Made by a program: the position numbers and the translations under genes
Assembly: GCA_900708905.1 (NCBI GenBank)
Contig: CAADRB010000037.1
Coordinates: 121,188-185,187 of the forward strand
Direction of reading: 5' to 3'
Source: Hymenolepis diminuta
Taxonomy: Eukaryota; Platyhelminthes; Cestoda; Cyclophyllidea; Hymenolepididae
Length of the DNA: 64,000 nucleotides
Notes under the pieces: model-generated
What the model was told of the DNA's origin: nothing
Database searches by the model: none
Seen by the model: only the letters and a program-made list of their open reading frames with translations
In this document: piece by piece, positions 53,401 to 62,113 of the stretch
Numbering within the stretch: position 1 is the first letter of the stretch
Layout: the number at the start of each line of letters is the position of its first letter

Positions 53401-56400
53401 GAGAGTACGAGAGAGAGAGAATGAAGCAAGGACATTGCAGGTAGAATGTCCGCACGTAGGGAGAGATATGCGTACACGATGCGAGAGTGAGAGAGAAAGA
53501 GGGTAGAGCGGTCGATGGCTGGCTGACCGTAGATTTCCTACCTTCTTGCCTGACTGCCTAACCGCCTGGACTAGCTTGTTGGGACAGCTACTGCTGCTGG
53601 ATGGGACGAAGGAGGGAGAGAGATAAAGAGAGAGAGCGAGAGAGAGGAATTAGGGGAAAAGGGGAGAGGCCCATGGAAGAGAGAGAGAGAGAGAGAGAGA
53701 GGGAGGGAGAGAGAGAGAGTGAGGTAGGGAGAGAGAGAAATAGAAGTGAGAGAGATCTCTATGTGAGAACGGCTACCTATTCTTTTGGTGTAGTCCCTCC
53801 TCCAGAAATCAATATGAACATATTCTATTATTGAAAACAAGGGACCTAATGTAGAGGTCTTAAGCATACGTGATCGAGGTTAAGAATAGAGACGAAAGTA
53901 CTAGACTGCCTCTTGATATAAAAAAACCATAGAGTATTCTGTCACAATTGTCTGATTGATATTTCTGAACATAAAGCCAGCATGAAAATAAAGATTCTAC
54001 TTAAATGCATTGGCTATAGGTTCTGTCGACTTTGTATGGTCCTCATGGCCTCTGTTACATTAATTTCAGTATGACCATTTAGCATTCTTTTAAACAAAAA
54101 TTGATGAATGTTAGCCCACAATATAAACTATAGGCTGATGAAAAACATTACTTCATGTTGATTGATCCTTTATCTACTTTATTTGATATAAATTTGCGTA
54201 TAAAATGTGGTTTCATGAATCCACTTAGGGAAAGTCTCTTTCAGAACTATACTTGAGGAACGAAGTTCTACGAGTTTTGATTTCCTCATTGGAAAATCAG
54301 TATCGATCCGTGCGAGAGAATGAGGTCCAGATGGATTTAAAACACATTTTCTTCGAGTAGACAACCACTGTACTTCTATGATTTGACCTCTAGATATCAA
54401 AGAGTTCTAGTTCAAACATACTGATGGATATTTACAGAGATACATACTCAGAGAGATGTAAAAGTTGTCAAAAACTGTCATGCAAAACTCAAGGTCAGAG
54501 GTTCTATAACAGAGTCCGGATGTTTTATGAACTGACAGATTCAATTTTGTGTGTTCCTTTATCCGTTCCTCTTTGACAAAAGAAGTGGTTAATCACTGAA
54601 GTAATAATTTCAAAAGCAGAGAATTATTTCTTAATCAACCTGTATTTGCAGGTTTACCGCGTACATTATGATGAAATAAATCACTCAGTCATCTGAACAG
54701 CGATCCGACAGTGAGAGGCATCTAAAAAATCTATGTCTTGGTATTTTTCCATGAATGGCGCTGGAATTAATAGAATCGTCTCAACGGATTACAAACAATG
54801 AAAAAAAGAGGTGACGAGTTGGGATGGCTAAAGAAGTGGGCGGTAGAGTCGCCTTTTCTCCTAAGTGCTGTATCAATGGTCAATGACTTTTAATCGGTAC
54901 TTTTTGATTTATCATTAATCGCTTTGATAAGAATGTTATTACAAGCGTTTCTTTCACAGAAATCGCATAATTCAGTTGTTTCAGCGCTGCATTATCGAAT
55001 TTGAATAAATGAAAAATATTCCCGAACAAGTGAAACTCTGAATTTGACAGAAGCTTCGGTCGATCATATCTACTGTAAGTAGAAGATTTAAATTACAAAT
55101 TTTCATAGAGTTTGGGAAATAATAAAGTAAAAAAAAGCCTTATTAAATCAAAGCAGACAGAAACACCATCACTTTTGAATATGAAGTCGTCTGCTCAGTT
55201 TGCATGCAATTTCCACGATTTCAGATGCTCTCCTATTATTAAAACTAGTAAACAGTTTTTACTTTACAATGATTCCGTCTCTTCGCTACCGCCCATTACA
55301 CAAAGGGAACTTAAACAGTCGGTCTCTGTGAGGAAAAGTGGCAAAACTGACTATGCCAACTTAGGGAACAGGCCAATAGCCACTGGAAATAGGGGACAAG
55401 GATTCCCTCAGTCATCCCTGGGACAAATAATGAAGTGCGAATTTTGGGACGTGAACCACTCATGAAATAAATATTACACAACTCAAATTCAAAATTCCAG
55501 CGAAATGAGACGGTTTTGATATCTTCTCCCTAATCTTAGCACCTTTCACTTTCCCCTTCTAACTTATTGAATATGGCGGGTACCAAATTTCGATCACTTT
55601 CCCGCATTTGAAAAATTTTAAACTTGTTTTTATTCAGACTTGTGTCATAATAAAAATGTTATAGGGAGTTTAACACACAAGAAGCCAATACTTCTAGAAA
55701 CATCATAAAAGCAGACAATTAGAAATAAAGTTATCAAATATTTTTGCAAATTGTACAACTTTGTAGATTTTCAATAGTAAGATTACGAAACTTATTAAAA
55801 ATAATGATTTCTCTATTAATTGAACTGAATTTTCATTACCCGTTTTTCGATCGAAAGAAGAACAAGCGTTTTGGAACGCCTCCAGCAGAGCGTAACAAAA
55901 CATAATAAAATCTAATATAATTGAAAATTCCACGAAGAAGAAGATCGCAGCACTTCAATTGAGATGACAGATAGCAAAATAAGTATCGTACCTTATTCTG
56001 ACCAAAACTTTCACTACGCTCACATCTATTCCATTTTCATCACTGCAAATGGATTTACCGGTGTATTCGTGTGTTTGATGCCCCATTTTCAAGAAAATCC
56101 ATCAGATATTTTTCCGTGCTTACTCAAAAGGTCTTTTGAAGATGTTCCCATTAAAATTAACCTCGAAATTGAGGATAACATCCAGATGTACCACCTTTTA
56201 AATATTTACAATGAAAGTTCTTACTGACAGTTATCCATATAAAACATTGATGCCTTCGATAATTCAAAAGTATAGCTTTTTCTGACAATATATGCGGGCT
56301 TAAGCATCAATAATTTTGTTTGAATTCCCATGAAATGAAGATTTCAACCTTTTTTAATGCATATCAACTTTGTTAAGTGATACGGGCAGGAGAGACTGGT

Positions 56401-57769
56401 GGAACAAAAGACTACATTTGATTGAATTGTAAAAGCTTAGCCGTGGAGTCAAAATGGTATCTGATAACTCGGAAGGTGTCATAAGTTAAGAGATAAAGAG
56501 AAACTTTTCATAACAACTCATAGTCTTCATAATAATTGAAGCAAAAATCCCAAACCACATGGATCCTAAATCTAATTGTGATCCTCAGTTAAGGGGTCAA
56601 CTTATCAGAATCGTAAAGTGCGCACTGGTATTATAAGCGTCCAACATAAACGTACCAGCAGAAGAAGTATTTTGGTCAGTTTGAGGGATCGGATTTGAAC
56701 CCTGCTGTAAAGCCGCCGCAGCTGCTGCTGCCTCGGCTTTCCTTTTCCTACGCCGTTCTGCCTTTCGCAAACTCTTCGGATCAGGAGTCGTCACTCGGAA
56801 CTCCGTGTAATCAGCAAAGACCACCTCCGAGTCCTCTAAATGCGGTCTTTCGCCTCGAAGATGTTCCCGCAACTTGCGCAACGCGATAAAAAAGGGCAAC
56901 TTGTCTTCCGCTCTTGGTAACTGAGCGCACCGAGCGCTCGATGAGGGCATCACAAATATCACCTTGATAATGGTAAATAAAAAACAAAAAATATTGGTGC
57001 TTACCGTATTTGTGCCCTCTAACGGTTCTGGTTGCTTTCCCATGCTGAAATTTTTGTGCCCAACAAATGTCTCATATATGCCCTTTCCATTGAAAACTGC
57101 AATTTTAGGTTTGTAACACCGAATTTTCTCCAACATAGCAACTGAACCTTCTTTTACATCTTTACGAGAGAGATCAGATGTACCTTTAGCTGATCTAGTA
57201 CAAATATTTGTGAAACCGATTCCATATTTAAGGACATTGGCATCATCTTTAAAGTCAACAGGTACAGGAACGAGTCTCGATTCATATAAGCATGTCCCTA
57301 AATTTGAAATAAACAATTTAGATTGGCTCACAAAAATGGTTTCCCGTTCCAGCATAATGATGGCAGATATTACCGGATCCCAAGCTTGGATTAATGCCAA
57401 TCTTAAAAAATGGATCAAAATATCAAATTAATTTACCACCACGATGTCTAGGTTTTCTTTGAGATAATCAGGAAGCATAACCCCGACAACAGCTTTACCA
57501 TTTGCATCTTTCCTTACAGTAGTTTCATTGTTATTTACATTCTGATTCGATATTTGAGAGTTGATATTCATAGTATTCGGGAAGTCATTGTCAATCTTCA
57601 TTATAGAATTAACAGTATTTTCACTTAAATTTCTAATGTAACAGTTACAAAACGATAAACTACATTGAGCCTGGTTTTGTATCCATTGACGATCTATAAC
57701 TCTGCATCCAAGCCATAACGCTAACTCAATAAATGAATATTCAAATATGTACGCGTTACTAAAGGTCAT
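50486..57769 (-). CDS. TDG: Thymine-DNA glycosylase (TDG) with long Gln/Ala-rich C-terminal tail, 7 exons
   Basis: TDG removes thymine or uracil from G:T/G:U mispairs, and oxidised 5-methylcytosine, starting base-excision repair in the nucleus. Exons in transcript order: 57769-57437, 57401-57332, 57297-57005, 56962-56656, 52666-51905, 51123-50867, 50785-50486; phases agree, giving 773 aa. Exons 1-4 carry the glycosylase fold: YLKENLDIVV, then IGINPSL with the catalytic Asn (N115; human N140), then HHYAGTGNHFW, KYGIGFTN, IAVFNGKGIYE, and the VMPSSSARCAQ active-site loop at about 237-246. A basic segment (ERRRKRK) and Ala runs follow. Exons 5-7 encode about 440 residues rich in Gln, Ala, Ser and Pro, with a KKKK patch and a 17-Ala run. 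Human TDG is 410 aa. The link from exon 4 to exon 5 across 3989 nt rests only on splice sites and phase; exons 5-7 could instead belong to a separate gene. The glycosylase call is firm, the tail less so. Confidence 0.85.
53083..53112. repeat. (GA)n microsatellite
   Basis: An almost perfect GA dinucleotide run of about 14 units at the left edge of the CpG-rich block. Confidence 0.95.
53115..53400. promoter_or_regulatory. CpG-rich block, possible promoter or enhancer
   Basis: The stretch is conspicuously GC- and CpG-rich compared with the AT-rich window, with runs such as gcgcgcgc, cgcgcgtg and cacgcgcc, plus a C-run near 53204-53219. GA-repeat tracts flank it on both sides. Such composition marks promoters in many animals. 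I cannot identify a TATA box, initiator or transcript start, so a regulatory role is inferred. Confidence 0.3.
53612..53755. repeat. GA-rich compound microsatellite
   Basis: Interrupted GA runs with ggga and gcga variants, making a strongly strand-asymmetric purine tract (polypyrimidine on the other strand). A further short GA run lies near 53409-53420. Confidence 0.9.
55109..55465 (+). CDS. Candidate plus-strand exon within the TDG intron (partial)
   Basis: An open frame of 118 codons plus stop, following an acceptor (tttcatag) at 55108. Immediately upstream, 55075-55108 has the form of a 34-nt intron (GTAAGT...ATAG), the same size as the proven short introns of this window. The codons look protein-like, with a Gly/Arg-rich end (GNRGQGFPQSSLG). 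An AATAAA overlaps the base after the stop codon. I could not extend it upstream: only 24 nt stay open before a stop, so a 5' exon or spliced leader would be needed. No family is recognised. It may be a terminal exon of an unknown nested gene, or chance. Confidence 0.27.
   Translation, partial: SLGNNKVKKSLIKSKQTETPSLLNMKSSAQFACNFHDFRCSPIIKTSKQFLLYNDSVSSLPPITQRELKQSVSVRKSGKTDYANLGNRPIATGNRGQGFPQSSLGQIMKCEFWDVNHS
55964..56227 (+). CDS. Candidate small plus-strand ORF within the TDG intron
   Basis: An ATG-initiated ORF of 87 codons with ordinary codon choice and mixed hydrophobic/acidic composition (for example IKINLEIEDNIQMYHLLNIY). No signal peptide or known motif is seen. It lies on the same strand as the candidate exon at 55109-55465 and could belong to the same nested locus. 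Unrecognised; chance occurrence is possible. Confidence 0.22.
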   Translation: MTDSKISIVPYSDQNFHYAHIYSIFITANGFTGVFVCLMPHFQENPSDIFPCLLKRSFEDVPIKINLEIEDNIQMYHLLNIYNESSY

Positions 57770-59110
57770 TTAATTCCAATATTTTCTACGTATTAAAATT
57801 CTGACAGAGATATAATGCGTTGACACAATTATAAACACAATTTGTGATTAATAGTTATCAAAGGATTTAAATAAAATATTCAAATACTTAGATAATTCAT
57901 TTTTAAATGTTACTAATCGAGGAGAAATTGTTCGTCCTTAACATACAGATATAAATTATGCCCCACTAAAAATAAAAAAATGAGTAGCTATTGCGATCAA
58001 TATTTTAAAGGTATTAATTTGTTAAAATGTGGGGCAGTCTTTTTCAAGTCTGCTTATGGCCAACACCCTCGATGCATAATTCAGTACTAGAAAATAATTG
58101 ACGTTATTCTCAATTATTAATGATTGAAATGAATCTCACCGGCCTTTAAATTTTAACTACAATCGGCCGGACTTATCAACTATTTATTTTGTTTCACCTA
58201 AGAGCTTTCGTTAAAGATAAATTTGGTGGTCGTTTAAATTAAATTACTTCACACAATGTAATTATTTACAGTGAGGCATGTATGCAAAAATAGGCATGAA
58301 ATATTTCATCAAAATCGTTAAAATAAACCTTGTTTTCTATTGTTATTAATATTTTTAAAGATTTTTGATAATGACCGCTAATAGAAATACCTTTATGCTG
58401 ATTTTTTTAAAGTTGAATCTTCAATTTTAATGCTCATATAAAGTTATTTATAATTTTGCCGTTTTATTCCACCATTAAGTACATTTGATGTTCATATCTT
58501 CTGCCTTTATTCACATTATTATTATTATGCATAGTTCTCAATTTTTGATAAAAACGTGACAGTACCAAATTAAGTTATTTATGACTACTTTAGGAACCAC
58601 TTGCCAAGAAATGTAGTGTTTGATAATAGTATTAAATAAAATAAGACATATCTGTTAAAAATCCAAGCTCCTAATTGTGACGAAATATGCGCCGCCATCC
58701 GAATTCCAATTTATATTCTTCAGAAGTCCCTATTTTAAGTCAAACTTCCTTAATTTCCTTCCACAGATTTAATGTCGGTAAATATTCATATCATTTCGAA
58801 TCAAGAGTTGTTCATATCTCATTTCCGACCCTCTTTGGAGGATTATGATATTTAAATATTTATGATGTCTCATGTGATGTAATAGTTTTTCTCGCGCGTT
58901 GGTAATGTCTGATCGTCGATGTTTCGACGTGATGACTGGCATCTGTTTGGATACCTACATGCAAACACGCACACACACAGTTGTAGATACTGCAATCAGG
59001 ATTTCACCTCCAGTCGATCGTGTCTGATGGCTAAATTTTAAATAACATCTGCTGTTCATATCAAGTTTCCATCGAAGAATATGCATTAATCTAGTAGGTT
59101 ACATTATAAT

Positions 59111-59353
59111 CCACTCTCCTCTGTAGGATGCCGTAAGTAATTCTAGTTGCAAACAAAACTCCACAACACCACAATATAAAATGGCCCAACCGACCGTGTC
59201 GAAATGAAATTTGCGTCTTCGTATCGATAGGTCATTTTATATTAGGCACAAGTTGGAACCGTTATGTAAATTAATTCTTTCAAACTAAAAGAATTAAAAG
59301 GCTGAAGATGAAGAATTGTTTTTGGGGAAAATTAATATTTTTTTATATGTAGC
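59111..59353. repeat. Three-copy dispersed repeat, copy C
   Basis: Shows the same series of landmarks as copies A and B: ctgtaggatgccgtaa, ctagttgcaaac, acaccacaatataaa, atcgataggtc, atgtaaattaattctttc, agaattaaaag and a terminal ttatatgtagca. Confidence 0.65.
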
Positions 59354-59589
59354 AGGTTGGAATAGAATGATATAAGGTGAAATTTAAAATTCTGCATTGT
59401 ACTATTGAATTCTCCTTTCCGTTGAAGCATTTGATAATTCGTATCTTGGTTAAATCGAATGTGCTTCTCCCAATCTCCCATTTTATAATTTGAATATTGT
59501 GTAATATTTATAAATAATTAATAATAATAATAATATAGATGAACATTATAATTATTTCCCTAATTTCCTTTGGATAAAAAGTCTCCATT

Positions 59590-59660
59590 TTATCCAGTGG
59601 CGTAATGGTCAACGAATTTATCTGCAATGGCAGAAGTCACGAGATTAAAGCACTCCTGTG
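59590..59660 (+). repeat. tRNA-derived SINE-like head, copy 2
   Basis: Box A-like TGGCGTAATGG at 59598-59608, and a decayed box B region (gagattaaagc) beginning at 59641. The spacing and the intervening bases (ggtcaa...tctgcaa.ggcagaagtca) match the minus-strand element at 32080-32145. The tails also share a few blocks. Confidence 0.5.
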
Positions 59661-60330
59661 TAAAATCAGTGACTTGTACGACCAGCCGCTCTATTTAGAT
59701 CTGTTTAATAAGTAGAATGAAAGTATTCAAGTATCCTTAAAAGGTGGCTTCAGGATACATCTCCCCTCATTTGGGTGGAATTTTTTTATCTCCAAATTAA
59801 AAAACGAAGAGGTGATCTCGGTAAATTGGGTTGAATTCAGTAGATTAGCGAATCCTAATTTATACCTACTTACACTGATATGATATTAATAAACTTTAAA
59901 ATCGCATATTTACGCTTTCTTCTTCAATCAGGCCACTGGAATTTCGATGGAGCTTTTGTTATTGAAGTCGGTAATGGAGACTTTGCTTACCTCGATTTGA
60001 CTCGTATTTTTACTCACTCTTAATGATCGTTACGATCACTTTGACGATTTGTTAAGCAACAAATGTCCATAAAATGGGGAAAGAAAGACAATATTGATGA
60101 CTGAAGCTGAAAATGAACGAGATTGGGTGGTTCAATCGCATCTATTTTTATTTACTAGGTGGAATTTCCATTAAACTAGGGAATAAGGATGAATGCAAGT
60201 GAAAGACTGTAAACGCAGACCAACTACCATGGAGATGCCTTCATTTCGATTGGTAATGAGAGCCAATATCATGACTATCAACCCTGAGTAGCATCTGAGT
60301 CTGTTTTGCTCTAATCAACTTTGCCAAGCC

Positions 60331-60348
60331 ATCTGCATGCATGCAGAT
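60331..60348. repeat. 18-bp perfect palindrome
   Basis: ATCTGCATGCATGCAGAT is its own reverse complement. It is embedded in a less AT-rich segment. It could bind a dimeric regulator or be chance; no neighbouring gene supports a role. Confidence 0.6.
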
Positions 60349-61083
60349 CAGCTATGCTGTGCTTTGTTCCATACTATCAGCTTCTAAATTGTAAGAAAAT
60401 TCGGTAAGCATCAGAAACCATTTTAATGGAATTAACCAATCCAATTAGCATTACAGCCAGATATAAGTGGGGATTGTTAGTCCTGATAGTACAGTATGAA
60501 TAAAAGTACACCAATCCTTCAGTTCATTCGAGAAAAATGGCAGAATTGGCACATTTCAAAAGACAATGGCGTAAAAATGATCACCAAAACACAGACATTC
60601 CACAATTTGATAGAATTTCTAGACCAGTGGTTGGTTGCTAAAAAGGCAATGTGAAGAGAGGATGATTGCGAAATAATCTAAAAACATGCCACCCAGAATT
60701 TTACCGTGGCGATCATGAGGAATAATTTAAAGCATAAGAGAATGAAATTAAAATGCAGACAATCCGACCATTTCAGCGTCCAAATGCAGTAAGGCTCTGA
60801 TTTGCAATTTACTCTTTAAACTCTCTCGGCTATTGTTTAGATAGCTCCTATCACTCCTTTGTCTAGACGCTCTCCATGATTAAAACTTGTAAATTTGTTT
60901 TTGACCTGACATAGAAAATAGCAGTAATTGGCGTCATTCATAATCTTTCAAAAACGATTTTCACATGATTGTATGTGAAAAATGCCGGAAAAAATGTGTC
61001 TATTAACAATCCATTTGAGGGGATAATGATTGGTCGAAGTTTCAACAAAAGAAACGGAAGATGGTTAGATATTAAGATATCGG

Positions 61084-61165
61084 ATCAAGGTCAATATACC
61101 CCCCGTAATATGCATCAAGGTCAATATACCCCCCGTAATATGCATCAAGGTCAATATACCCCCCG
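61084..61165. repeat. 30-bp tandem repeat, about 2.7 copies
   Basis: Units of 30 bp begin atcaaggtcaatatacc, then ccccgtaatatgc. Copies start at 61084, 61114 and 61144; the third is cut after about 21 bp. The copies are identical, implying a recent duplication or an unstable minisatellite. A small ORF (60969-61193) reads through it only because 30 is a multiple of three. Confidence 0.95.
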
Positions 61166-61907
61166 GTCTAAAAAATGCAACCTTTTGTCTTAAAGTTGAG
61201 CTATAGAGGACAGTGACACTTTTAATGAACGAAAAGTGGCATTCACTTGCATTTTCATCATATTTAAACAAACTGGTTCTAAATCGTTTAAAATTAGAAG
61301 AAATTTTGCAACTCGAATTGACCCTGGTTAAAGATTAGCTATAGAGCATTCAACCAGCTAACTACATGGAGTCAGACGCCATGAAAATTCGAGAAAAAAT
61401 GTAGATTTGTGTAGATACTTTGCCAAAGTAAATGAGAATTCGGTTTTTAGAGGTTGACAAGTGCGTTGTCGGAGATGCGTCAGAAAGAGAATTTTCTACT
61501 TGAAGAGGCTGACTCAAGGGTCTAAATGAATAAAAAAATTCCCACTTAAGCGTTTGACATTCACGCATTACACTACTGATTTCTAATTAAACTTGAAAAA
61601 TGAATTTTCAGCAGATGACGTGGGTCTTTTCTGCCGATGCATCCCTTAAGGTTTAATTACTTTTTTCATGCTCTTTGACTTTTGATACTAGGCATTCCGG
61701 GTAAAAGGGCGGTGAACACTGAAGGTGAAAGCTGAACCTCTACGTGTTACCTATTCTTTTATCACATTCTCTATGAATATACTTTGGTTTTTCGTCCACG
61801 ACGTCATTATGTACCTATGACTCGGATCCCTATTTACCTTGTCTAGACGAGTTTATCGATTCTCCCTTTTTATTTAACCATCCCATTTAATTTAAGGTAC
61901 GCTTGCA

Positions 61908-62113
61908 CTCATGCCCTCAATCACGTCCTTGCCCAAGTATCTCGTATAAATTTTGTATTTCCACTCACATGCTCACAAATAGACACATGCTTGTCTTTTA
62001 TCTGCTCGAACGCTCCCCTCTCATCTCTCCTCTCCCTAATCTCTCTCTTACTCTCTCGAATCCTCATCGTGGTTTACTCAACACACTTTGACCTACACAA
62101 CTCATTGTGTTCA
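61908..62113. repeat. Dispersed repeat, copy 2 (partner at 16893-17086)
   Basis: Colinear with the AMPD2 intron 10 copy. It includes the pyrimidine-rich tract and the shared gaatcctcat[tc]gtggtt block, and has small insertions in the ctctct region. Confidence 0.55.

Larger units (their letters stand above)
52667..56655 (-). other. Intron 4 of the TDG-like gene, with CpG-rich and GA-rich block
   Basis: A 3989-nt gap between the glycosylase exons and the low-complexity exons. It holds a (GA)n tract at 53083-53112, a CpG-rich block at about 53115-53400, a GA-rich tract at 53612-53755, and two plus-strand ORFs at 55109-55465 and 55964-56227. This is unusual content for an intron and leaves open that it contains a promoter or gene boundary. 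Confidence 0.55.
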
